The notes under the pieces were generated by a model, which did not search any database, was not told the origin of the DNA, and saw only the letters and a program-made list of their open reading frames with translations. From an uncultured Clostridia bacterium (GTDB taxonomy: Bacteria; Bacillota; Clostridia; Christensenellales; Maliibacteriaceae): 5,631 nt of DNA. Shown in pieces: positions 1-5,175 of the stretch (positions are counted from its first letter, which is position 1; each line of letters begins with the position of its first letter). Location of the stretch: positions 1 to 5,631 of the forward strand of contig CAKTSO010000123.1 in assembly GCA_934613185.1 (NCBI GenBank), written 5' to 3'. A program made the position numbers and the translations under genes.

Positions 1-73
1 TTTGGAACAGGTTGTCGTTCTCCATAAACCACGCGTCGTACTGCGCCGCATAGCCGTCAAATTTCGGTTTCAT
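1..73 (-). CDS. Probable SAM-dependent methyltransferase, N-terminal 24 codons only
   Basis: The reading frame begins at an ATG (71-73) and runs off the window edge. It encodes 24 residues beginning MKPKFDGYAAQYDAWF and ending in MENDNLFQ. The arrangement (F-D-x-x-A-x-x-Y-D-x-W-F followed by a short acidic stretch and L-F) resembles the N-terminus of class I, UbiE/type-11-like SAM-dependent methyltransferases; this is recognition from memory, and the SAM-binding motif itself lies outside the window. A ribosome binding site reading GAAAGGAC sits about 10 nt upstream of the ATG, supporting the start. It lies 118 bp downstream of thiD on the same strand with no convincing terminator between, so it may be the last gene of the thiamine operon or an independent gene. 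The substrate cannot be guessed from this fragment. Confidence 0.68.
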   Translation of the reverse strand, partial: MKPKFDGYAAQYDAWFMENDNLFQ

Positions 74-95
74 CGTCAAATTGTCCTTTCTTCGC

Positions 96-110
96 TCAAA
101 ATTATTTTGA
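96..110. repeat. 15-bp AT-rich palindrome upstream of the methyltransferase
   Basis: TCAAAAT-T-ATTTTGA is a perfect 7-bp inverted repeat around one central base, ending 22 bp upstream of the methyltransferase ATG in the thiD-methyltransferase gap. It could be an operator, part of a promoter, or a weak RNA hairpin. With only A/T-rich arms it is not a credible terminator. No clear -35/-10 pair was found around it. Confidence 0.35.
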
Positions 111-191
111 AGTCTCTTGAAATTCCGATTTGCCGCCGTCTCCGATTTTTGGAATGCCCTTTGGAAAAAGCGGCTTTTATCAGAGCGTTTT

Positions 192-989
192 TCAGTCGCG
201 GAACTCGCCGCAAAGCGCAAAGGCGTGGTTCATCGGGCCGCTGCCCGCCCCAAGGTCGAGCATCGCCGAAAGCGCGCCGGAAATATAATCCTTGGCGCGT
301 TTGACGGACGCGGGAAGATCGTATCCCTTCGCAAGGTTCGCGGCGATGGCGCTGGAGAGCGTGCAGCCTGTGCCGTGCGTGTTGGGATTGTCGATCCTCC
401 TGCCGCGGAACCACTCGAATTTTCCGTCCGCATAAAGAAGGTCGTTGGCGTCGCTGACGCTGTGGCCGCCCTTGCAAAGCACGGCGCAGCCGTAGGTCTC
501 GCCGATGAACTTCGCGGCGTCGGTCATTTCGTCTTCGTTTGCAATGGCGCGCCCCGAGAGGATCTCCGCCTCCGGGATGTTCGGCGTCAGGACCGTCGCC
601 AGGGGCAGCAATTCTTTTTTCAGCGTCTCCACCGCGTCGGGGGAGATCAATCTTGCGCCGCTGGTCGCAACCATCACCGGGTCCACCACGATATTCTTCG
701 CCCGATAAAAGCGCAGTCGTTCTGCAATGGCTTCGATCAGGCCGACGGAGGAGACCATGCCGATCTTCACGGCGTCCGGGCGGATGTCTTCAAAGACAGC
801 GTCGATCTGCTGCTTCAAAAAATCCGCGGGAACTTCGTAAATCGCGCGCACGCCGGTGGTGTTCTGCGCCGTCAGCGCCGTGATGGCGCTCATGGCGAAA
901 ACACCGTTCATGGTCATCGTCTTCAAATCGGCCTGAACCCCGGCGCCTCCGCAGGAATCGCTTCCGGCGATCGATAATGCTGTTTTCAT
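192..989 (-). CDS. thiD: Hydroxymethylpyrimidine / phosphomethylpyrimidine kinase ThiD
   Basis: This 265-residue cytoplasmic enzyme of the ribokinase family phosphorylates HMP and then HMP-P to HMP-PP, the pyrimidine substrate of ThiE. Visible signatures are the N-terminal AGSDSCGGAGVQADLKT (residues 8-24) that shapes the pyrimidine site, ITALTAQNT (36-44), the VDPVMVATSG segment mid-protein, and the anion-hole motif GTGCTLSSAI with the catalytic cysteine at residue 209, followed by a GAGSGPMNHAF-like C-terminus. Length fits the family (about 266). The ATG at 987-989 is preferred: the family starts MKTALSIAGSDS, and an AGGAG lies 9 nt upstream. An adjacent in-frame ATG three bases earlier (990-992) is the alternative. 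It follows the HAD phosphatase by 86 bp, longer than the other gaps in the operon, with no terminator seen. TGA stop. Confidence 0.96.
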   Translation of the reverse strand: MKTALSIAGSDSCGGAGVQADLKTMTMNGVFAMSAITALTAQNTTGVRAIYEVPADFLKQQIDAVFEDIRPDAVKIGMVSSVGLIEAIAERLRFYRAKNIVVDPVMVATSGARLISPDAVETLKKELLPLATVLTPNIPEAEILSGRAIANEDEMTDAAKFIGETYGCAVLCKGGHSVSDANDLLYADGKFEWFRGRRIDNPNTHGTGCTLSSAIAANLAKGYDLPASVKRAKDYISGALSAMLDLGAGSGPMNHAFALCGEFRD

Positions 990-1075
990 CATCTTTTTCT
1001 CCTTTTTTGAAATTGCATTATTTTTATTGAGCGACGAAAGGTGGTGCCCCCAATCCGCCGCTGTCAAATGTTTTT

Positions 1076-1732
1076 TCAGCGAAACATCTCTTCACGAAAC
1101 GGCAGCGCGTCTTCAAAGCTTCGAAGATACAATTTCGCCGTTTGTTTCAGCGCGTCCTGTTCGTCCTCCGAAGCATCGAACAGCGCCGCGACGGGAAACC
1201 CGTCGTCCGCCGCGGTCTTCGCCGCGTGATACGCGTCTTCAAAGACCCAGGTGTCTTCCTTCTTCGTCCCGAGCGCTTTCCGCGCCGCGCGATAGATATC
1301 CGGCTCGTTTTTGCTCTTGCCGACGGACGTGCAGGTGAACATATCAAGGAAATATGCGCGCACGCCGCAGCGCGTCAGCGCCGCCTCGATCAAATACCGA
1401 TCCGTCGCCGTCGCGACCGCCATCTTCACGCCGTTTTGCGCCAGCGCCCGCAGAAATTCCGCCGCGCCCGGCTTTAACGGCGCCGTTTGCCGATAGAACG
1501 TCTCCATCATGGCGTCGATGCCGTCCATGATCTCCTTCACGCTTTGCTTTACGCCGTAAACGCTTCGGCAGTATTCCGCCGACTGCTCGAGCGAAAACGT
1601 CTTGAACGTCTCGGCGAGATTCTCCCGCGGCTCGATCCCGAGCGAGCGCAGGTAATCCTCGGCAACGGTGTCCCAAATCGACAGGGAGTCAAGGAGCGTC
1701 CCGTCGACGTCAAAAATCGCGCCGCGAATCAT
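1076..1732 (-). CDS. HAD-superfamily phosphatase within the thiamine operon
   Basis: This is a 218-residue HAD hydrolase of the beta-phosphoglucomutase/phosphoglycolate phosphatase-like subgroup with an alpha-helical cap. Motif I is IFDVDGT, with nucleophile Asp8 and acid/base Asp10. The helical cap occupies roughly residues 16-85. Motif II is VATATDR, with Thr108 as the likely phosphate-binding residue. The motif III lysine is Lys141 in KNEPDIY. Motif IV is VFEDAYHA (Glu165, Asp166). All catalytic residues are present, so it should be active; the substrate is not shown by sequence. The ATG overlaps the thiE stop codon as ATGA, implying translational coupling; only a GGTGGGG stretch precedes it as a possible ribosome binding site. 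Position between thiE and thiD, with no thiL in view, suggests dephosphorylation of TMP or another thiamine intermediate. That is inference; general sugar-phosphate phosphatase activity remains possible. Confidence 0.9.
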   Translation of the reverse strand: MIRGAIFDVDGTLLDSLSIWDTVAEDYLRSLGIEPRENLAETFKTFSLEQSAEYCRSVYGVKQSVKEIMDGIDAMMETFYRQTAPLKPGAAEFLRALAQNGVKMAVATATDRYLIEAALTRCGVRAYFLDMFTCTSVGKSKNEPDIYRAARKALGTKKEDTWVFEDAYHAAKTAADDGFPVAALFDASEDEQDALKQTAKLYLRSFEDALPFREEMFR

Positions 1733-2370
1733 CGCCCCACCATTTCGCGCGAAAGCGCCGCAAGCTTCCGGCAGGCGCCTTCGACGTCCTGCGCGCCGAA
1801 GATCGCCGAGACGATCGCCGCACCGTCGACGCCGCTGCCTTTCAATTGCAGAATATTTTTCTCGTTGATGCCGCCGATGGCGACGACGGGAATGTCCACA
1901 GCCTCGCAGATGCGCCGAAGCGTCTCGTGTGAGACGTCGTCGGCGTCCTTTTTGGTCGACGTGGAAAACACCGCGCCGACGCCGAGGTAATCCGCGCCGG
2001 CCGCCTGCGCCGCGAGCGCCTGCTCGACCGTCTGCGCCGAGACGCCGAGGATCATTTTTTCGCCCACGAGGCTTCGAACCTTGCCCGCCGCCATGTCGGA
2101 CTGCCCCACATGGATGCCGTCCGCGCCGCAGGCCAGGGCGACGTCCACGTTGTCGTCGATGATAAAGGGAATGCCGTGCGCTTTGCACAGCGCTTTCATC
2201 TCGATCGCTTCTTTGAGGAACGCATCTTCATCCAACTCTTTTTCGCGCAGCTGAACGCATGTCGCGCCGCCTTTCATCGCGCTTTCCACCTGCTGCATCA
2301 GCGTCTGTTTCCCGACCCACGCGCGGTCGGTGACGGCATAAAGCAGCATGGAGTTTCTGTCGCACTTCAT
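1729..2370 (-). CDS. thiE: Thiamine phosphate synthase ThiE
   Basis: This 213-residue TIM-barrel enzyme condenses HMP-PP with thiazole phosphate to give thiamine monophosphate plus pyrophosphate. Diagnostic segments are VQLREKE (residues 39-45; pyrophosphate-binding Gln40, Arg42 and Lys44), FIIDDNVDVA (69-78; Mg-binding acidic pair Asp72-Asp73, where many homologues have Asn-Asp), DGIHVGQSD (84-92), LGVSAQT (108-114), LGVGAVFSTSTKKDA (129-143, thiazole/pyrophosphate loop) and VVAIGGI (162-168). Length is normal. ATG at 2368-2370 is chosen; a GGGGAGG lies about 12 nt upstream, slightly far, while the alternative Met8 has no ribosome binding site. It starts 21 bp after thiM, and its TGA overlaps the HAD phosphatase ATG by four bases, so thiM-thiE-HAD is a tight transcription unit. 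Confidence 0.97.
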   Translation of the reverse strand: MKCDRNSMLLYAVTDRAWVGKQTLMQQVESAMKGGATCVQLREKELDEDAFLKEAIEMKALCKAHGIPFIIDDNVDVALACGADGIHVGQSDMAAGKVRSLVGEKMILGVSAQTVEQALAAQAAGADYLGVGAVFSTSTKKDADDVSHETLRRICEAVDIPVVAIGGINEKNILQLKGSGVDGAAIVSAIFGAQDVEGACRKLAALSREMVGR

Positions 2371-2391
2371 ATAAATCAGCCGCCTCCCCGC

Positions 2392-3213
2392 TCACATTTC
2401 GCGGATCTTCGCGTATTTTTCGAGCGTCTCGCCGTCCAGACGATAGATCGCGTCGATGATGTAGTTGCGATAGCTCGAGTTGCCGTCCTTGTCGCTCAGG
2501 CGCTCGTAGGCGATCTGGCCGCAGACGCCCATCGCACAGACTGCCGCCGCGGCCGCTTCGAGCGTGTGACCGGGGTTGGCGACGACGTAGGCCGCAGTCA
2601 TCGCCGAAAGCTGGCAGCCCGTGCCGGTGATCGAGCTCATCATCGGATGGCCATTGAAGATGCAATAGGCCTTCTGCGCATCGGCGACGATGTCGATCGC
2701 GCCGGTGATCGCCACGACCGCGCCGGTCTTTTTGGCGAACGCCTTTGCAAACGCGACGGCCTGCGGCAGATTTTCCTCCGTCACGGTGTCCGCCACGTCG
2801 GCGTCCACGCCGCGCGTCGTGCCCGCGCCGAAGCTGAGCGTCTTGATTTCCGAAATGTTGCCGCGGATGACGGCGAAGCGCACCTCGTCGAGCAGACGAT
2901 ACGACGTCTTCGTGCGAAGGTCGGACGCGCCCGCGCCGACGGGATCGAGCACGACGGGATGCCCCAGCTCGTTGGCCTTCTTTCCCGCCGCCAGCATGGA
3001 AGGGATCGTGCGGGCGTTCAGCGTGCCGATGTTGATGTTCAGCCCGCCGCAGATGGACGTGATCTGCTCGACCTCGTCGATGTCGTCCGCCATGATCGGC
3101 GAGCCGCCGCAGGCCAGAAGAATATTGGCGCAGTCGTTGACGGTGACGTAGTTCGTGATGTTATGGATCAGCGGCTTTCTCTCTCGAACGCCCTCCAGCA
3201 TTTCGTGCAGCAT
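2392..3213 (-). CDS. thiM: Hydroxyethylthiazole kinase ThiM
   Basis: This 273-residue ribokinase-fold enzyme phosphorylates 4-methyl-5-(2-hydroxyethyl)thiazole recovered from degraded or imported thiamine, feeding ThiE. Family signatures are PLIHNITNYVT (residues 14-24), the GGSPIMADD segment (36-44, active-site region), NINIGTL (59-65), VLDPVGAGAS (88-97), the IRGNISEI segment (116-123), and GTGCQLSA (197-204) with the catalytic Cys200. Length matches the family. The ATG at 3211-3213 has an AGGAG ribosome binding site 9 nt upstream. It is the first gene of the operon, directly behind the TPP riboswitch terminator, so its expression should fall when TPP is abundant. Its presence indicates thiazole salvage; nothing for de novo thiazole synthesis is visible. 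Confidence 0.97.
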   Translation of the reverse strand: MLHEMLEGVRERKPLIHNITNYVTVNDCANILLACGGSPIMADDIDEVEQITSICGGLNINIGTLNARTIPSMLAAGKKANELGHPVVLDPVGAGASDLRTKTSYRLLDEVRFAVIRGNISEIKTLSFGAGTTRGVDADVADTVTEENLPQAVAFAKAFAKKTGAVVAITGAIDIVADAQKAYCIFNGHPMMSSITGTGCQLSAMTAAYVVANPGHTLEAAAAAVCAMGVCGQIAYERLSDKDGNSSYRNYIIDAIYRLDGETLEKYAKIREM

Positions 3214-3244
3214 GTTTGTGTTCTCCTTTCAACTTAACAAAAGC

Positions 3245-3283
3245 AAATAAAAACGGGAGCCATCCGATTCGGATAACTCCCGT
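3245..3283 (-). terminator. Intrinsic terminator of the TPP riboswitch
   Basis: On the minus strand the RNA reads ACGGGAG-UU-AUCCG, loop AAU, CGGAU-GG-CUCCCGU, followed by UUUUAUUU. This is a 14-pair stem (3253-3283) including two consecutive U-G wobbles, then a U tract (3245-3252). It lies between the aptamer and the thiM ribosome binding site, so it is the expression platform: it forms when TPP holds the aptamer closed and stops transcription before thiM. Confidence 0.93.
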
Positions 3284-3328
3284 AAACATGTCTTTTGCGC
3301 ATCCCTACGTTGGCATTACCCAAATCAG
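3264..3328 (-). promoter_or_regulatory. Antiterminator pairing between aptamer core and terminator
   Basis: In the transcript the aptamer segment CUGAUUUGGGUAAU (3315-3328) can pair with GUUAUCCGAAUCGG (3264-3277), the upper 5' arm, loop and three bases of the 3' arm of the terminator. All 14 positions pair without a gap (10 Watson-Crick and 4 G-U). The first segment contains CUGA of the conserved ACCUGA, the 5' strand of helix P5 and most of its conserved loop, so antiterminator and TPP-bound aptamer are mutually exclusive. The pairing was worked out by hand; folding energies were not computed. Confidence 0.75.
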
Positions 3329-3385
3329 GTCAACGGTCTCGGGCAACACCCGACTCTCAGCCTGTCACGCAGACTCCCGTGCTAT
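3295..3385 (-). promoter_or_regulatory. TPP riboswitch aptamer (THI box)
   Basis: The minus-strand leader carries the conserved THI-box elements in order: ACGGGAGUC, CUGAGA (3355-3360), ACCUGA (3325-3330), UAAUGCCA (3311-3318) and GUAGGGA (3302-3308). Helix P2 is AGUCUG/CAGGCU, P3 is GUCGGG/CCCGAGAC-like, and P5 is UUGG/CCAA where many homologues have CUGG/CCAG, a compensated change that keeps pairing. P1 is short as far as I can see (GCA/UGC). The aptamer starts within a few bases of the predicted transcription start. It senses thiamine pyrophosphate and controls thiM and the following genes through the terminator. Confidence 0.97.
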
Positions 3386-3392
3386 GGTGTTC

Positions 3393-3421
3393 ATTGTATA
3401 CCGCCGCCGCCGTTCCGTCAA
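3393..3421 (-). promoter_or_regulatory. Sigma70-type promoter of the thi operon
   Basis: TTGACG (3416-3421) and TACAAT (3393-3398) are separated by exactly 17 bp; each matches consensus at five of six positions. Predicted start is about 3385-3388, so the transcript begins almost immediately with the riboswitch. The spacer is unusually GC-rich (repeated GGC triplets), which may lower basal strength. Confidence 0.85.
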
Positions 3422-3614
3422 GTCCGCGGCGAATTTCCGCATGATCCCGCATATTTCATATCCATATAACATAGATTTAAATTTTGATCGTAAAATTCCC
3501 GTTTTTTCGCATGGACAGTGCATCATTTCTTTCAATCATCAAAGGCAAAGAAGAAATATAAATGATGCGTCGTTCGCGCATAAAACGGCGGCATTTTATC
3601 GGTTTATGGAGGTA
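3422..3614. other. Divergent intergenic spacer, AT-rich in its centre
   Basis: No gene is supported between the two divergent promoters. The section around 3448-3500 is much richer in A/T than the flanking genes and includes a weak AATTTT/AAAATT arm pair near 3480-3498. A stronger inverted repeat is listed separately. Open frames here are short, lack ribosome binding sites, and have no recognisable protein character. Confidence 0.6.
3520..3568. repeat. 9-bp inverted repeat with 31-bp spacer
   Basis: GCATCATTT (3520-3528) is the exact reverse complement of AAATGATGC (3560-3568). CTTT and AAAG inside the spacer could extend it imperfectly. It ends 46 bp before the -35 box of the rightward promoter, so it may be a regulator-binding site. 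It may also be a chance repeat; no known operator was recognised. Confidence 0.4.
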
Positions 3615-3643
3615 TTGTCTGTTTCTTTTCGCCGAGATATAAT
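3615..3643 (+). promoter_or_regulatory. Promoter of the SipW-type secreted protein gene
   Basis: TTGTCT (3615-3620, four of six matches to TTGACA) and a perfect TATAAT (3638-3643) are separated by 17 bp. Predicted start is near 3650, giving a leader of roughly 95 nt before the ATG at 3746. Confidence 0.8.
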
Positions 3644-3659
3644 GACGACGTGTAAAATT

Positions 3660-3708
3660 GCTGCGGTATCATCACCGCGGCGCAATCGGAACAGCGCTCT
3701 GTTTTCCG
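3660..3708 (+). promoter_or_regulatory. Two-hairpin 5' leader of the SipW-type gene
   Basis: The first hairpin is GCUGCGGU / ACCGCGGC (3660-3667 with 3674-3681, loop AUCAUC, one G-U pair). The second is CGGAACAG / CUG-UU-UUCCG (3687-3694 with 3699-3708, loop CGCU, a UU bulge). Neither is followed by a U run, so they are not terminators. They may stabilise the mRNA or modulate translation. No known riboswitch class was recognised. Confidence 0.45.
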
Positions 3709-3730
3709 ACTGTCATTGTTCAAAATTCTA

Positions 3731-3736
3731 AGGAGG
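3731..3736 (+). promoter_or_regulatory. Consensus ribosome binding site deciding the start at 3746
   Basis: AGGAGG, a perfect Shine-Dalgarno sequence, lies 9 nt before the ATG at 3746. It excludes the in-frame upstream ATG at 3716, which would place the AGGAGG inside the coding region. Confidence 0.92.
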
Positions 3737-3745
3737 CAATCCACA

Positions 3746-5029
3746 ATGGCAACTCACAAATCCACCCGCCGGACGCTCGTTTGCAGCGTGACGGCGATCA
3801 TGCTGTGCTGCGTCATGCTCATCGGCGCGACCTGGGCATGGTTCACCGACTCCGCGGCAAGCGGCATCAACAAGATCGTCGCCGGGAATCTCAAAGTCGG
3901 CTTCCAGTACTGGAACGGCGAAAAATACGTCGACGCGAAGGACGTTTCCCTGTTCGACGAAAACACGCTCTGGGAACCCGGCCACACCGAGGTCGTCTAT
4001 TTGAAAGTCAGCAACCTCGGCAATCTGGCGCTCAAATACCGTCTGAGCACGATCGATACATTTGAAAACTGGCAGGCGCTAAACAGCAAAGGCGAAGAAA
4101 TCAACCTTTCCGATTACCTTGAGATCGGCGTCGCCGCGGGCGTCGAGGCCGACGAGCTTGCGACGCGTGCGGACGCCGTGAAGGCCGCCGAGGGCAACCT
4201 CGTTCCCTTCGACGCCTACACGCAGTACAACACGCTTCTTCCCGCGGAAAACGGCGACGAATCCGCCGATTATCTGGCGTTCATCGTCCGCATGCCCGAG
4301 TCGGTCGGCAACGAAGCCAACTCCGCCAACGGCGTTGCGCCGTTCATCCGCTTCAACCTTGCGCTGAGCGCGACGCAGGTCGACCATGAGTCCGACAGCT
4401 TCGGCACGGATTACGACAAAGACGTGCCGTATCCGATCGTCGGCGCGGACAACGACGGCACGGGCACGGCTCTTTATAACGAACTGCGAAATAAGACGCC
4501 CGAAATTTTTCTCGGCGCCGATGCGAATCGTTATTATGGCTGGAGCGTCATCTCTGCCGCGACGCTCGATCTGAACGGTCGGAAGCTGACCGCCGACCGC
4601 GGCAATCAGTATGTCCTCAGCGTCGACGAAAACGGCGAATTGACGCTGACCGGCAACGGCACGGTGGATGCTTCCACGATCAACGCGGGTTCCGCGGTGC
4701 AGGTCACTGACGGCGGCAAGCTGACGATCGAGAACGGCACGTTCGTCGGCAAGGCAGGCAACAGCTGCATTTATGACGGCGGCGGCACGATCGTCATCAA
4801 CGGCGGCTTCTTCCGCATGGAAGGTGGCACGAAGGATGACGCCAAGTACATCCTGAATCAGAACAATACCACGCACGGCACGATCACCGTCACCGGCGGC
4901 ACGTTCGTCAACTACGATCCGTCCACGGGCGACGACAACCTCGGCGGCAGCTTCGTGGCCGACGGCTACAAGGTCGTCTCCGAGACGCAGTCCAACGGCG
5001 ATGTCTGGTATACCGTCGTCGCCGAATAA
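3746..5029 (+). CDS. SipW-type signal peptide protein, TasA/camelysin-like N-terminus plus beta-helix-like C-terminus
   Basis: A 427-residue predicted secreted protein. Residues 1-31 form a signal peptide: basic start with R8-R9, a hydrophobic core to about residue 28, then GATWA followed by WFTDSAASG. This matches TasA-type peptides processed by the ER-type signal peptidase SipW (TasA itself is cut in GTWA/AFND), so cleavage after Ala31 is predicted. Residues 32 to about 224 resemble TasA/camelysin-type proteins: NKIVAGNLKV (42-51), WEPGHTEVVYLKVSNLGN (76-93), and ATQVDHESDSFGTDYD (209-224), a block I recall from clostridial relatives. From about 272 to 395 come short glycine-rich repeats (GELTLTGNGTV, GKLTIENGTFV, GTIVINGGFF, GTITVTGGTFV), typical of a right-handed beta-helix. 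The end is GYKVV...GDVWYTVVAE. Likely role: surface or extracellular matrix/fibre component, inferred. No sipW is in the window. Own promoter upstream and terminator downstream: monocistronic. Confidence 0.9.
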   Translation: MATHKSTRRTLVCSVTAIMLCCVMLIGATWAWFTDSAASGINKIVAGNLKVGFQYWNGEKYVDAKDVSLFDENTLWEPGHTEVVYLKVSNLGNLALKYRLSTIDTFENWQALNSKGEEINLSDYLEIGVAAGVEADELATRADAVKAAEGNLVPFDAYTQYNTLLPAENGDESADYLAFIVRMPESVGNEANSANGVAPFIRFNLALSATQVDHESDSFGTDYDKDVPYPIVGADNDGTGTALYNELRNKTPEIFLGADANRYYGWSVISAATLDLNGRKLTADRGNQYVLSVDENGELTLTGNGTVDASTINAGSAVQVTDGGKLTIENGTFVGKAGNSCIYDGGGTIVINGGFFRMEGGTKDDAKYILNQNNTTHGTITVTGGTFVNYDPSTGDDNLGGSFVADGYKVVSETQSNGDVWYTVVAE

Positions 5030-5046
5030 TTCTCACGCAACACAGC

Positions 5047-5090
5047 AAAGGATCCGTTGTCCGTTTCGGACGGCGGATCCTTTTTCTTTC
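5047..5090 (+). terminator. Strong intrinsic terminator after the SipW-type gene
   Basis: AAAGGAUCCG-UU-GUCCG, loop UUU, CGGAC-GG-CGGAUCCUUU gives a continuous 17-pair stem (5047-5083) with two central U-G wobbles, running into UUUUUCUUUC (5081-5090). It begins 17 bp after the stop codon. On the opposite strand the same positions would be A-C mismatches and the U tract is only three bases, so it should act mainly left to right. Confidence 0.94.
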
Positions 5091-5111
5091 GCATTGCCGC
5101 GCCGAAAATCG

Positions 5112-5140
5112 TTGCCACTGCGCGGCGTTTCTGGTATTCT
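5112..5140 (+). promoter_or_regulatory. Extended -10 promoter of the small orphan gene
   Basis: TTGCCA (5112-5117, five of six) and TATTCT (5135-5140, four of six) are spaced by 17 bp, and TGG directly before the -10 box supplies the extended -10 TGn element. Predicted start is near 5147, about 30 nt before the ATG at 5176. It lies just after the terminator, so the two plus-strand genes are separate units. Confidence 0.72.
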
Positions 5141-5175
5141 AACATCAATCAATCTTACCCGAAAGGTCGTGCAGT

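Noticed and set aside
150..191. Terminator after thiD on the minus strand
   Set aside because: Only a five-pair AAAAG/CTTTT hairpin with a 3-nt loop is available; too weak to call.
117..977. Long plus-strand open frame (286 codons) opposite thiD
   Set aside because: It is antisense to a clearly recognised thiD, rich in Arg/His/Ala as expected for a shadow of a GC-rich gene, and has no ribosome binding site or recognisable domain.
990..1067. Longer thiD starting at 1067
   Set aside because: The extra residues do not resemble any ThiD N-terminus, and an AGGAG site lies inside them, properly placed for the ATG at 989.
1062..1067. Perfect TTGACA on the minus strand in the HAD-thiD gap as an internal promoter
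   Set aside because: At 17 bp spacing the -10 position reads CCACCT, and no other TATAAT-like hexamer lies at an acceptable distance. It is probably chance.
1733..2188. N-terminal extension of the HAD phosphatase frame back to 2188
   Set aside because: The extension is out-of-frame thiE sequence rich in Arg/Gly. The HAD motif I begins within ten residues of the ATG at 1732, which is the normal position.
2110..3237. Long plus-strand open frame (375 codons) opposite thiE and thiM
   Set aside because: Antisense shadow of thiM and part of thiE, with low-complexity Arg/Asp/Ala composition and no family resemblance.
3216..3731. Plus-strand open frame of 171 codons across the riboswitch and spacer
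   Set aside because: It runs antisense through the TPP aptamer, terminator and thi promoter, then over the rightward promoter. Its composition is not protein-like.
3716..3745. Upstream ATG at 3716 for the SipW-type protein
   Set aside because: It would put the perfect AGGAGG within the coding region and add an unusual leader to a complete signal peptide.
4079..4876. Minus-strand open frame (265 codons) opposite the SipW-type gene
   Set aside because: Shadow of the real gene in the opposite strand; no ribosome binding site and no recognisable motif.
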